A stretch of DNA of 64,000 bases from Psychrobacillus psychrodurans (GTDB taxonomy: Bacteria; Bacillota; Bacilli; Bacillales_A; Planococcaceae): positions 1 through 64,000 of the forward strand of contig FOUN01000005.1 of NCBI GenBank assembly GCA_900114885.1. The letters run 5' to 3'. How positions within the stretch are numbered: position 1 is the first letter of the stretch; the number at the start of each line of letters is the position of its first letter. Below the pieces are notes generated by a model that made no database searches, had not been told where the DNA came from, and was given only the letters and a program-made list of their open reading frames with translations. Of this stretch, positions 17,755-27,770 are shown piece after piece. The position numbers were made by a program, and so were the translations under genes.

Positions 17755-18738
17755 TCAATGTTGCAATTGCTCATTGTATAAATGGCACGCAACAAAATGA
17801 CCAGTTTTAGCTTCTTGTAATTGTGGAACATCCTTCGCACAAATATCCATTTTAAAAGGACATCTTGTATGGAAGGTACACCCAGTAGGTGGATTTGAGG
17901 GACTTGGAATGTCTCCTTCTAAAATAATTTGTTCACGTTTAAATTCTGGATCTGGAACCGGTACCGCAGAAAGCAAAGCTTTTGTATAAGGATGTAAAGG
18001 TTCAGCATACATTGATTCACTTGTAGCGAGTTCTACCATTCTACCCAAGTACATTACCCCTACACGATCACTGATATGACGAACTACTCCTAAATCATGT
18101 GCTATAAATATATAGGTTAGCTTTAGCTCTTTCTGTAAATCTTGCATGAGATTTAAAACCTGCGCCTGTATCGAAACATCGAGAGCAGATACTGGCTCAT
18201 CCGCTATTATTAACTTCGGATTAGTCATCAAAGCCCTCGCAATTCCTATCCGCTGACGTTGTCCTCCACTAAACTGATGTGGATAACGTTTTGCATGGTA
18301 GCTACTTAAACCAACGATTTCTAGAAAGTCATGTACTTTCTTTTTCCGACTTTTTGGGTCTCCAATATTATGAACAATTAAAGGCTCCATTAAAATCTTT
18401 TCAATCGTATGACGAGGATTCAAAGATGCGTATGGATCTTGGAATACCATTTGAATTTCACGTCTAGCCTTTCTCATTTCATCCTTGGAAATATTCGTTA
18501 ACTCTTTGCCGTTAAATGTCACTTTTCCTTCAGTAGGTTCTAGTAATCTCATAAGCATTCTGCCAGTGGTAGATTTACCACATCCAGATTCACCAACAAT
18601 GCCCAAGGTTTCCCCTTCATTTACAAAAAAAGAAATATCATCAACAGCTTTCACATTCCCAGTATGCTTTCCTAACAATCCTGAACGGACTGGAAAGTAC
18701 TTTTTTAAACCTTCAACTTTTAACAGCGGCTCTGTCAT
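17755..18738 (-). CDS. oppF: Peptide ABC transporter ATP-binding protein F
   Basis: A 327-residue ATPase with Walker A GESGCGKST, Q-loop FQDPYASLNPR, signature FSGGQRQR and Walker B LIIADEP. The C-terminal GCTFHTRCPF region is the oligopeptide/dipeptide extension with paired cysteines. It powers the importer together with OppD. The start at 18738 is chosen from AGGAGG nine bases upstream and the family N-terminus; it overlaps the end of oppD by 26 bp, implying coupled translation. Confidence 0.94.
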   Translation of the reverse strand: MTEPLLKVEGLKKYFPVRSGLLGKHTGNVKAVDDISFFVNEGETLGIVGESGCGKSTTGRMLMRLLEPTEGKVTFNGKELTNISKDEMRKARREIQMVFQDPYASLNPRHTIEKILMEPLIVHNIGDPKSRKKKVHDFLEIVGLSSYHAKRYPHQFSGGQRQRIGIARALMTNPKLIIADEPVSALDVSIQAQVLNLMQDLQKELKLTYIFIAHDLGVVRHISDRVGVMYLGRMVELATSESMYAEPLHPYTKALLSAVPVPDPEFKREQIILEGDIPSPSNPPTGCTFHTRCPFKMDICAKDVPQLQEAKTGHFVACHLYNEQLQH

Positions 18739-19732
18739 CTGCCAAAACCTCCTTCTCATCGTATAAGAAGCATCTTGTTTTATGACCTTCCGTTGTTTCG
18801 TATAGTGGAGGATTTTCCTCCGTGCATCTTCCAAATACAAATTCACAGCGGGCAGCAAACCTGCAGCCTTGATTGATAGATCCAGGTTTTGGAACACTAC
18901 CAGGAATAGAGTAAAGTCTTTGTTTTTTATAACGCATATCTGGAACAGAAGCGATTAACCCTTTTGTATACGGATGCTGAGGGTTGTTGAAAATTGTATC
19001 CACAGTTCCCTCTTCTACTACTTTTCCTGCATACATTACTACAACTCTTTCACAAGTTTCAGCCACTACCCCTAAATCATGCGTTATTAAAATTACTGCT
19101 GTGTTGAGACGTTCATTTAACTCACGCATTAACTTTAGTATTTGAGCTTGAATTGTTACATCTAAAGCTGTAGTAGGTTCATCAGCTATTAAAAGCTTTG
19201 GATCACAGACTAAGGCCATAGCAATCATTACTCTTTGTCTCATTCCACCGGAGAGTTGATGTGGATAGTCATTCATAAGCTCTTCTGCTCTCGGTAAGCC
19301 AACTAGTTTTAACATTTCCACAGCTCTTGCATGTGCTTTCTTTTTATTCCAGTCTTTCTTATGTAAGGTAATCGCCTCTAGCAATTGATTTCCTATTGTA
19401 AACAAAGGATTTAAAGATGTCATCGGCTCTTGGAAAATCATCGCAACATCGTTCCCACGAACTTTACGCATTTCTTTCTCCGAAAACTTTGTTAAGTCTT
19501 TACCTTCAAACAATATTTGACCGCTAGTAATTTTTCCAGGTGGACTAGGAACTAGTCCCATAATAGAAAGAGATGTCACACTTTTTCCACAACCTGATTC
19601 CCCAACAATGCCTAAAATTTCGCCTTCTCTAACATGAAAATCAATATGATCTACGGATGGAATAACTCCATCATCTGTGAAAAAGGACGTTTGAAGATCT
19701 TTCACTTCTAAAATTGTTTGTCGTTCTCCCAT
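18713..19732 (-). CDS. oppD: Peptide ABC transporter ATP-binding protein D
   Basis: A 339-residue ATPase, first gene of the operon. Walker A is GESGCGKSV, Q-loop FQEPMTSLNPL, signature LSGGMRQR and Walker B LLIADEPTTALD; the C-terminal CRFAARCEF extension is typical of OppD/DppD. The ATG at 19732 follows AGAGGG. A promoter and a probable CodY site lie just upstream, so nutrient-limited induction is likely. With oppF, oppA, oppB and oppC it gives a complete transporter. Confidence 0.94.
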   Translation of the reverse strand: MGERQTILEVKDLQTSFFTDDGVIPSVDHIDFHVREGEILGIVGESGCGKSVTSLSIMGLVPSPPGKITSGQILFEGKDLTKFSEKEMRKVRGNDVAMIFQEPMTSLNPLFTIGNQLLEAITLHKKDWNKKKAHARAVEMLKLVGLPRAEELMNDYPHQLSGGMRQRVMIAMALVCDPKLLIADEPTTALDVTIQAQILKLMRELNERLNTAVILITHDLGVVAETCERVVVMYAGKVVEEGTVDTIFNNPQHPYTKGLIASVPDMRYKKQRLYSIPGSVPKPGSINQGCRFAARCEFVFGRCTEENPPLYETTEGHKTRCFLYDEKEVLADDRAAVKS

Positions 19733-19789
19733 GATGTTCCCTCTTTTCACAAAAATTACAAATCTTCTAACTTATATACTATAAATGAT

Positions 19790-19817
19790 ATTTTACACAA
19801 AAAATTCATACATGCAA
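19790..19817 (-). promoter_or_regulatory. opp operon promoter
   Basis: Minus-strand TTGCAT (19817-19812), 16-bp spacer, TAAAAT (19795-19790), about 60 bp ahead of the oppD start. Confidence 0.55.
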
Positions 19818-19818
19818 T

Positions 19819-19833
19819 ACTTTTCTGAAAAAT
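19819..19833 (-). promoter_or_regulatory. Candidate CodY-binding site upstream of opp
   Basis: Plus-strand ACTTTTCTGAAAAAT matches the palindromic CodY consensus AATTTTCWGAAAATT at 13 of 15 positions and abuts the opp -35 element. CodY represses peptide and amino-acid uptake genes in rich medium in Bacillales; the assignment is inference from motif and context. Confidence 0.6.
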
Positions 19834-19863
19834 CACAAGACTGTGCTATATTCTTAAGTTCGA

Positions 19864-19905
19864 AAAAAACACCTTATAAGCTGTAGAAACACTTATAAGA
19901 TGTTT
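19864..19905 (-). terminator. Terminator after ygaD
   Basis: On the minus strand ACATCTTATAAG pairs with CTTATAAGGTGT and ends in seven T residues, just past the ygaD stop. Confidence 0.88.
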
Positions 19906-19911
19906 GAATAA

Positions 19912-21663
19912 CTATTCTTTATCAAGTTGTTGGATTTGGAATAAATTATGATAAATATTTCTTTGTTTCATTAATTGGGAATGCGATCCGTGCTCCATTA
20001 CTTTACCATTTTCAATAACAAATATATTATCTGCATGAGTAATAGTAGATAAACGGTGAGCTACAATAATAGTCGTACGATTTGAAGCTAGTCTCTCTAA
20101 TGAATCCTGTATTAAAGATTCACTCTCTAAATCTAATGCAGAAGTTGCTTCATCTAGAACTAAAATAGGTGGATTTTTTAAAAATACTCGTGCTATAGCA
20201 ACTCGTTGCTTTTGACCTCCTGATAGCTTCACTCCACGTTCCCCAACTTTAGTATCATATCCACCCGGTAGTTCCATGATAAAGTCATGCGCATTTGCAG
20301 CTTTTGCTGCTTCCATTACCTCTTCATCTGTAGCATCTGGTTTTCCCATTAAAATATTAGATTTGACTGAGTCACTAAAAAGTATATTATCTTGAAGCAC
20401 TATACCAATCTGCTTTCTTAACGATTCAATAGTGATATCTCGAACATCTTTACCATCAATTAGTACTTGTCCAGAAGTGACATCATAAAACCGAGGTATT
20501 AAGCTAATAATAGTTGACTTTCCTCCACCGCTCATACCTACAAAAGCCACTGTTTCCCCAGCATTCACACGGAAGTCGACATCCTCTAAAATCATCTGTC
20601 CATCTTTTTCATATTGAAATGAAACATTTGAAAATGTCACTTCACCACTAGAGAGTCCTAAAGTAGAAGCTCTTTTTTTATCGATAATATCGTACTCTTC
20701 ATCCATTAGTTCGAATACACGATCCATAGAAGCAAATGACTGAGTTAATGTTGTAGAAGAATTGACTAAACGTCTTAATGGGCTATATAAACGCTCAATA
20801 TACGCAATAAATGCAGCCATCGTACCAACTGAAAGTCTTCCGTGGATAGCTTCGTAACCTGCATAAGCGATAACGAGTAAAGGCGCAATATCTGTAATCG
20901 TGTTAACTACAGCAAATGCTTTTGCATTCCAAACTGTTTGTTTTACTGCTGCATCTAGAAACTCTCCATTTGTTTCATTAAATAATTTTTGTTCATGTTT
21001 TTCTAACGTGAACGTTTTAATAATACTCATGCCTTGTACACGCTCATGTAAATAACTTTGAACCCCCGCTAAAGCTTGCGAACGCTCCTTCGTTAAGTCC
21101 CTTAACCTTCCGAAGAAGTATTTTACACTGAACGCATAAAATGGAAATGCAAGTAACGTGACTAAAGTAAGCTTTACATTCATTGTTAACATGATTCCGA
21201 TAGCGATTAATATAGTCGCTAAATCCAACCAGACATTCATCAAACCAATCATGACAAAGTTTTTCGTCTGCTCCACATCGTTTATAACTCGAGAAATAAC
21301 CTCCCCAGCACGTGTATTTGAATAATATTTCAAGCTAAGTTTTTGTAAATGCATATACAGTTTTTTACGTATATCAAACAATATTTTATTACTTACTAGC
21401 TGTGCTAAATATTGTCTATAATACTCAATTGGTGGACGAACAATTAGAAATACTAATGCAGTCCCTCCAAGCCAATAAAATAATTGAGTTAGTTTTTCAT
21501 CATTTGTTAATGAATCTGCTCCGATAATATCATCGATTACAATCTTAATAAGGATTGGAATAAATAATGGAATTGCAAATTTAATAATCCCAATCACTAT
21601 CGTTAAGAAAATTTGAAAATTATACGGTTTTACAAATTGCATATATCTCTTCATCGTACTCAT
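19912..21663 (-). CDS. ygaD: YgaD, ABC exporter with fused ATPase domain
   Basis: A 583-residue half-transporter: six membrane helices (about 10-310), then an ATPase with Walker [10 protein letters not shown], signature LSGGQKQR and Walker [14 protein letters not shown]-loop VAHRLST. It likely works as a homodimer exporting lipids, drugs or peptides; B. subtilis YgaD has no firm substrate. The start at 21663 is preferred because AAAGGAG lies seven bases upstream and gives the family length (about 580). It follows ygaC on the same strand, separated by a hairpin. Confidence 0.92.
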   Translation of the reverse strand: MSTMKRYMQFVKPYNFQIFLTIVIGIIKFAIPLFIPILIKIVIDDIIGADSLTNDEKLTQLFYWLGGTALVFLIVRPPIEYYRQYLAQLVSNKILFDIRKKLYMHLQKLSLKYYSNTRAGEVISRVINDVEQTKNFVMIGLMNVWLDLATILIAIGIMLTMNVKLTLVTLLAFPFYAFSVKYFFGRLRDLTKERSQALAGVQSYLHERVQGMSIIKTFTLEKHEQKLFNETNGEFLDAAVKQTVWNAKAFAVVNTITDIAPLLVIAYAGYEAIHGRLSVGTMAAFIAYIERLYSPLRRLVNSSTTLTQSFASMDRVFELMDEEYDIIDKKRASTLGLSSGEVTFSNVSFQYEKDGQMILEDVDFRVNAGETVAFVGMSGGGKSTIISLIPRFYDVTSGQVLIDGKDVRDITIESLRKQIGIVLQDNILFSDSVKSNILMGKPDATDEEVMEAAKAANAHDFIMELPGGYDTKVGERGVKLSGGQKQRVAIARVFLKNPPILVLDEATSALDLESESLIQDSLERLASNRTTIIVAHRLSTITHADNIFVIENGKVMEHGSHSQLMKQRNIYHNLFQIQQLDKE

Positions 21664-21684
21664 TTTAAAACTCCTTTCTACCAT

Positions 21685-21720
21685 GAGAAAAACCTGTTGC
21701 ATGTTTTCAACAGGTTTCTC
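21685..21720 (-). terminator. Hairpin between ygaC and ygaD
   Basis: On the minus strand GAGAAACCTGTTG pairs with CAACAGGTTTTTCTC around an 8-base loop, with T residues in the distal arm. It can end ygaC transcripts before ygaD. Confidence 0.75.
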
Positions 21721-21725
21721 TCTAA

Positions 21726-22265
21726 CTACTCATTCAACTGTTTTTGAAAATGATAACGACTTGTCCATGCCTCGATAAAATCTGGTGCAAATGGACCTCT
21801 TCTTTGTTTGATCCAAGAAATGAGTTTCTCAACATTACGATTTAGAATGCCATCAATTTCTTCTGGATACTTCATTTCTAATTTATGTTGCTCGTATTCG
21901 TCTTCATCTAGAATTGTGTAGGTCATATCAGGAAATACCTTCACATCTAAATCATAATCAATGTACTTTAGCATTCCATTGTTATAGACAAACGGAGAAC
22001 TCATGTTGATGTAATAGTATACACCATCTTCTCTTAGCATACAAATAATGTTAAACCAATATTCTGCATGAAAGTAGCATATAGAAGGTTCTCTTGTAAT
22101 CCAAGTTCTACCATCTGATTCAATTACAAGTGTCCGTTCATTTGCCCCTATTACAATATTTTTGGTTCCTTTTAAAACCATCGTTTCTTGCCAGACACGG
22201 TGGATTCGGCCATTATGCTTGTAGCTGTGAATTTGAATAGTTTCTCCTTCGTTTGGAATCGCCAT
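21726..22265 (-). CDS. ygaC: YgaC, DUF402 family protein
   Basis: A 179-residue soluble protein of the DUF402/FomD-like family, matching B. subtilis YgaC in length and locus. Conserved segments include [36 protein letters not shown] and the acidic LDEDEYE. Family members are thought to hydrolyse nucleoside di/triphosphates with metal bound by acidic residues; this is known for relatives, not shown here. AAAGGTGG precedes the ATG. A leader of roughly 170 nt with a strong hairpin lies upstream. Confidence 0.88.
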   Translation of the reverse strand: MAIPNEGETIQIHSYKHNGRIHRVWQETMVLKGTKNIVIGANERTLVIESDGRTWITREPSICYFHAEYWFNIICMLREDGVYYYINMSSPFVYNNGMLKYIDYDLDVKVFPDMTYTILDEDEYEQHKLEMKYPEEIDGILNRNVEKLISWIKQRRGPFAPDFIEAWTSRYHFQKQLNE

Positions 22266-22440
22266 GATTTAGCCACCTTTTCATCAAGTGAAACTTAATC
22301 CGTGGAAATTTTCTATTTTCCCACGGATTGTTAGTTGACCATTCGGGTTTTTACAAGCAGGTAAATACCTCCCTTTCTAAGTGGAAGCCCTAGTGCTCGT
22401 TAATACGGGGTCAAGCGCAAATTTAGAATTTTTATACTTA
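22266..22440 (-). promoter_or_regulatory. ygaC leader with hairpin and tiny open frame
   Basis: On the minus strand a strong ribosome site AAAGGGAGG (22368-22376) is not attached to any normal gene. A frame in phase ends AACTAA at 22331-22333, one base before a 9-bp hairpin (CCACGGATT 22321-22329 with AATCCGTGG 22297-22305). The layout resembles a leader-peptide attenuator, but no ATG/GTG/TTG stands at the right distance (only CTG at 22360) and the U-run is weak. Confidence 0.4.
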
Positions 22441-22481
22441 TTTTCTTATTATAGCAATTCACTGTAAAAAACTATAGTAAA

Positions 22482-22518
22482 AAAATCAGCGAGGGTATTT
22501 TTACCCTCGCTGATTTTT
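22482..22518 (-). terminator. Terminator after sspE
   Basis: AAATCAGCGAGGGTA pairs perfectly with TACCCTCGCTGATTT and has T runs on both sides, so it can work in either direction; it sits just past the sspE stop. Confidence 0.88.
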
Positions 22519-22530
22519 GGTGAATCCATG

Positions 22531-22683
22531 TTATTTAGTTCGGTTAGAAGAACGATTTGCTTGTGCACCGCTAGCTTGTTGTTTTTTCAACTCTGCTTGA
22601 CGATTTTGTTCTTTAACTTTTTGAATATCAGTTTCAGAAGCAAACTCTTGGTTTCGGTTCTGCTGGTTTCTGTTATTCTTCAT
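22531..22683 (-). CDS. sspE: Gamma-type small acid-soluble spore protein
   Basis: A 50-residue, Asn/Gln-rich, very hydrophilic protein with the gamma-SASP signature FASETDIQKVKEQNRQAE. These proteins are stored in the spore core and degraded on germination (GPR cleavage near FASETD) as an amino-acid source. Bacillus subtilis SspE is longer (84 residues, two repeats); this one has a single repeat unit. The start at 22683 follows GGAGGTG. A close sigma-G promoter match lies upstream, and the position between ygaC and fabL matches B. subtilis. Confidence 0.95.
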   Translation of the reverse strand: MKNNRNQQNRNQEFASETDIQKVKEQNRQAELKKQQASGAQANRSSNRTK

Positions 22684-22707
22684 GGATTTTTCACCTCCGT
22701 ACATAAC

Positions 22708-22737
22708 TATCATGTGCAGGTAGTGAAATTTTATTCA
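22708..22737 (-). promoter_or_regulatory. Sigma-G promoter of sspE
   Basis: Minus-strand TGAATA (22737-22732), 17-bp spacer, CATGATA (22714-22708), fitting the forespore sigma-G pattern TGMATA-N17/18-CATNHTA. It lies about 25 bp before the start codon. Confidence 0.8.
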
Positions 22738-22785
22738 TACAACTTGAGCCTATTTGATAATAAAATAATAGCAATAAAAAAATTT

Positions 22786-22895
22786 CTGCCCGGCTTCGCG
22801 CTGCAGCTCGCTGCTTATGGTCCTGCAAGATTGAGTCGCTCTGTCCCTTCGTGCTCTTGCGACGCACATTTGCATTTGCACCTATACCATAGATA
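22786..22895. repeat. GC-rich intergenic element between sspE and fabL
   Basis: About 110 bases much richer in G+C than the flanks (GCTTCGCGCTGCAGCTCGC and similar), in style like the 25.9-kb element. It has small inverted repeats but no ribosome site or plausible protein. Probably a remnant of an interspersed repeat. Confidence 0.4.
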
Positions 22896-22944
22896 GCGAG
22901 ACTTCATTAGACCAATTCATGTTAGAAAATCAATTGACTTGCTC

Positions 22945-24757
<1,813 letters not shown>

Positions 24758-24877
24758 TGTAAAATCCTTCCTTGCGATTATTGACAATAAATATGGGTAT
24801 ATGAATAGTAGTGTCTTTGTTTTTTAAGAAATCTATTTTAAGATGTAGTTAGTTGTAATCCTAAAGGAGCTGGTTGT

Positions 24878-25861
24878 ATGGACACAGGTACACATGTCGT
24901 TATGGGTATTGCACTAGGTGGTCTGTCTCTTATTGACCCCGTAGTTGCTGGTAGTACTCTTACAACGACTGCAGTAATAGCAGGTACAATCATAGGCTCA
25001 CAAGCCCCTGATATAGATACTGTTCTGAAATTACGTAATAATGCTGTTTATATTCGACATCATCGCGGGATTACCCACTCCATTCCTGCCGTTATTTTAT
25101 GGCCAATCCTAATAGCAGGTGTGTTATGGCTAATTTTGCCAGAAGCCAATTTGCTGCATCTATGGTTATGGACCTTTTTAGCAGTGTTTGTGCATGTTTT
25201 TGTTGATATATTTAATTCCTATGGAACTCAAGCATTAAGACCATTTTCAAGGAAATGGGTTGCATTAGGGGTTATTAATACATTTGATCCAATTATATTT
25301 GGCATTCATGTGGTTGGTCTACTACTTTGGATGTTTGGCTTAAATCCTGTTCCAACCTTTCTTACTATGTACGCCATTATAGTCGTCTACTATATTTCAC
25401 GTTTTGCTGTACAGCATGCCGTAAAAAATTCTGTAAAGCATACTATTCCCGATGCAGATGAAATTATCGTCGCACCAACGATGAAATTTCTACAATGGAG
25501 AGTAGCCGCAATTTCAAAAACACATCATTATGTCGGACGAGCATACGGTAGATCCATCACTATTTATGATAAGTTCGAACGTAAACCGCTTCCCGAATCT
25601 GATCTAGTAAAAGCAGCATTAAAGGATAAAAACTTAAGTGCCTTTACTTCGTTTTCTCCTATATATCGATGGGAGATCACTGAATTTGATCATATTTATG
25701 AAGTAAGGTTAATTGATCTTCGATATCGTAGTAATGACTATTATCCATTTGTAGCTGTAGCCCACTTGAATGAGGACCTAGAAATAGTCAATTCCTACAC
25801 TGGTTGGATTTTTAGCGAAGACAAGCTACACAAAAAGTTAGATTTCATGCCACATAACTAA
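24878..25861 (+). CDS. yfhP: YfhP, membrane-bound metal-dependent hydrolase family
   Basis: A 327-residue membrane protein of the YfhP/LexA-binding-inner-membrane-hydrolase group (DUF457). The N-terminal domain carries the putative metal motifs DTGTHVVMG and HHRGITHS, with Asp in GSQAPDID, and four to five helices (about 70-180); a soluble C-terminal part follows. B. subtilis YfhP is described as a negative regulator of the neighbouring yfhQ-fabL-sspE genes, which are divergent here too. AAAGGAG precedes the ATG. Enzyme activity is unproven. Confidence 0.87.
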   Translation: MDTGTHVVMGIALGGLSLIDPVVAGSTLTTTAVIAGTIIGSQAPDIDTVLKLRNNAVYIRHHRGITHSIPAVILWPILIAGVLWLILPEANLLHLWLWTFLAVFVHVFVDIFNSYGTQALRPFSRKWVALGVINTFDPIIFGIHVVGLLLWMFGLNPVPTFLTMYAIIVVYYISRFAVQHAVKNSVKHTIPDADEIIVAPTMKFLQWRVAAISKTHHYVGRAYGRSITIYDKFERKPLPESDLVKAALKDKNLSAFTSFSPIYRWEITEFDHIYEVRLIDLRYRSNDYYPFVAVAHLNEDLEIVNSYTGWIFSEDKLHKKLDFMPHN

Positions 25862-25907
25862 CAGTAAGTAAATCTTTACTTTTCACTTATTTCGAAATGT
25901 AGATATA

Positions 25908-26175
25908 CCGTTGATTTCCGCTCCGAGCGGACGCTTTTCGTGGGCACGGCTTCAGCCGCTTCCCTTGCTCCTGCGCAAGCTCGTCGCAAAAAAGATTTTC
26001 GCTACGCTCTGTCCAGGGTCTTCAGCTCGCGCTATTCCCACTGGAGTTGGTGGCGACTCCAGTGGGACGAGTGAGACAGATGAGCTATCACAGCGACGCG
26101 TAGCGACGGTGATAGCTCATTGCTCACCCCACGGAAAGCGTCCACCTGAAACGGAAATCAGTAGCATTATTCATT
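25908..26175. repeat. Interspersed GC-rich structured repeat, full copy
   Basis: This 268-base element is bounded by inverted ends (TGATTTCCG near 25912 and CGGAAATCA near 26152-26160) and holds nested palindromes: ACTGGAGT/ACTCCAGT and GAGCTATCAC/GTGATAGCTC. It is much richer in G+C than the surroundings. Shortened copies with the same 3' end (GGAAATC, then CAGTATTATT-like) are at 43140-43265 and 57990-58045. It accounts for the gene-free stretch between yfhP and yfhJ. No protein is supported. Confidence 0.75.
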
Positions 26176-26233
26176 CTTAAAATTTCTGTAAAACCAATAT
26201 TCATACTGAATATTAATATACTTAATCCGTAAG

Positions 26234-26265
26234 AAAAACGCTAGGGTGTATTTCCTAGCGTTTTT
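26234..26265 (-). terminator. Terminator after yfhJ
   Basis: AAAAACGCTAGG and CCTAGCGTTTTT form a bidirectional stem that just overlaps the last bases of yfhJ. Confidence 0.88.
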
Positions 26266-26530
26266 AATTGGTAAAGTCATCGGTTTCTAATAAATGCTTA
26301 TACTTCTCATTCGTGTTTGCAAATTCATGCAACTGCTCCCCATAGCCGTCTATCCATTTTCTAATGACCATTTCCGTGACAGCAGCACCTTTATAATCAT
26401 ATCCGGCCTTTGCATACGAGGATTCAAAATCTGACCATAGAAGCTCTATCCACGCTCTTGCTTTTGCTGCAGATAATTTATCATTCTTCTCAATTAGTGC
26501 GAAAGTTAATTCATCTATTTTTGTTTGCAT
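26264..26530 (-). CDS. yfhJ: YfhJ, WVELL-motif protein
   Basis: An 88-residue soluble protein of the YfhJ family, recognised by the ARAWIELLWSDFESSYAKAG segment (the WVELL motif), followed by VTEMVIRKWIDGYGEQLHEF. Function is unknown. It begins 1 bp after yfhH ends, in a probable recX-yfhH-yfhJ operon, the same order as B. subtilis (with yfhI absent here). AAGGAAGG precedes the start. Confidence 0.9.
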   Translation of the reverse strand: MQTKIDELTFALIEKNDKLSAAKARAWIELLWSDFESSYAKAGYDYKGAAVTEMVIRKWIDGYGEQLHEFANTNEKYKHLLETDDFTN

Positions 26531-26531
26531 A

Positions 26532-26861
26532 CTATTTTCCTTCCTCTAAGGATTCTAACATCGAGATTGGTAAGGCTTCCTCATATTTATCTCCGCCTAA
26601 TCTATACCCCCATGCAAATCTACCCTTCAAGTATTCCACTTGAAAAAACACTCCTGGATCTCCAACTATACGATACATCTCTCCTTGTTTAATAGTAGCA
26701 GGGTCTATTAAAAAGGCTTGGGCCATCAATGCTTTTCTTTCATACACTGCGTACTCATTTACCATACCTAGTTGTTCAGCTTTACGTGATTTTTCTTTCA
26801 AATTGCCAATCTCTGTTCGTAGTTCTGGAACAGTCATATCACTATATTTTTTCTCACTCAT
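26532..26861 (-). CDS. yfhH: YfhH, DUF1811 family protein
   Basis: A 109-residue protein matching YfhH: the N-terminal KKYSDMTVPELRTEIGNLKE helical region, then a beta-rich half (GEMYRIVGDPGVFFQVEYLK, FAWGYRLGG, EALPISMLESL). Length and locus agree with B. subtilis. The ATG at 26861 overlaps the recX end by 8 bp. Its function is unknown; a link with RecX is suggested only by the conserved gene order. Confidence 0.9.
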   Translation of the reverse strand: MSEKKYSDMTVPELRTEIGNLKEKSRKAEQLGMVNEYAVYERKALMAQAFLIDPATIKQGEMYRIVGDPGVFFQVEYLKGRFAWGYRLGGDKYEEALPISMLESLEEGK

Positions 26862-27666
26862 CCTGGTCTTCCAACTCCTTTTTTTCAATATAAAGATCTA
26901 TTTGTTCTGCTGGGAATCCTTTCTGATACAACGCTTGCTTTACACGTCTTCGTAAATCATTCCCATTATATTTCGAGGCATATTTCCGCCAAATTTTATC
27001 TCCCTGGGTAGCAATAATTTCGATCCATTCCTCTTCGTTTTTTTCTAATTCGAAGGCAGAAAGAGCTTGGGAGATTATAGTAAAATTATATCCTTTTCTT
27101 TGCAGTGTATCTTGAACCTTTTGTTTAATTTGTCTTGGTGTCTTATCTTGACTTTGTTTGATAATCTTCTCTGCCAAAGTCACCGCGATACCTACTTGTT
27201 CTTCTTCTGAATAGTCACCTAGTACTTTCTCTTGTAAATCTTTTTCAATTCCCTTTTTCTTTAATTCCTGACGAATTGCAGTAGGCCCCTTTTTACTGTT
27301 TCTCTTTTGAGTTTCCACTAATGCTTTTGTAAAGCTTTCATCATTTAGAAAGCCAAACTCATATAACTTACGAATTGCTTCTAGTATGACAGCTTCGCCA
27401 AACTCATTTTGCAGAAGTTTCTGTTTTACTTCATGCTCACTTCTCATACGATAGCTTAAAAAGTTAATTGCTTTATTAAATGCCTTTCTAACTTCATCAT
27501 CAAAAACAATTTCATCTAATGTAAATTCTTCGATAACTTTTCCTTTAGATAGTTGATATTTGATCAGTACTGCTTCATCTAAACTAAATGCATACTTTTC
27601 ATCCAAATATAAATTATACCGTTCGTTATTGTTTTTTTGTCGTGCAATTTTAGTAATAACCGGCAT
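26854..27666 (-). CDS. recX: Recombination regulator RecX
   Basis: A 270-residue, all-helical, charged protein of the RecX family, which modulates RecA filament assembly. Typical repeats are visible: AINFLSYRMRSEHEVKQKL, IRKLYEFGFLNDESFTKALVE, and IRQELKKKGIEKDLQEKVL. Length is near the B. subtilis value (264). It heads the recX-yfhH-yfhJ operon and is divergent from yfhF. AGAGATTT precedes the ATG, a weak ribosome site. Confidence 0.93.
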   Translation of the reverse strand: MPVITKIARQKNNNERYNLYLDEKYAFSLDEAVLIKYQLSKGKVIEEFTLDEIVFDDEVRKAFNKAINFLSYRMRSEHEVKQKLLQNEFGEAVILEAIRKLYEFGFLNDESFTKALVETQKRNSKKGPTAIRQELKKKGIEKDLQEKVLGDYSEEEQVGIAVTLAEKIIKQSQDKTPRQIKQKVQDTLQRKGYNFTIISQALSAFELEKNEEEWIEIIATQGDKIWRKYASKYNGNDLRRRVKQALYQKGFPAEQIDLYIEKKELEDQDE

Positions 27667-27770
27667 ATATAAATCTCTCCATTTCTCTACTCCTCAATTA
27701 TAACCGATAAGTTGGTTGGTGATAAATGATTGAACTGTTATGATAATGCTAAGAAGGAGGCTGAAGACAA

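Noticed and set aside
16101-17840. Longer form of OppA starting at 17840
   Set aside because: The added 37 residues destroy the lipoprotein signal peptide and overlap oppF; GGAGGGG marks the start at 17729.
25911-26180. 89-codon plus-strand frame downstream of yfhP
   Set aside because: It lies wholly inside the interspersed structured repeat and has no ribosome site.
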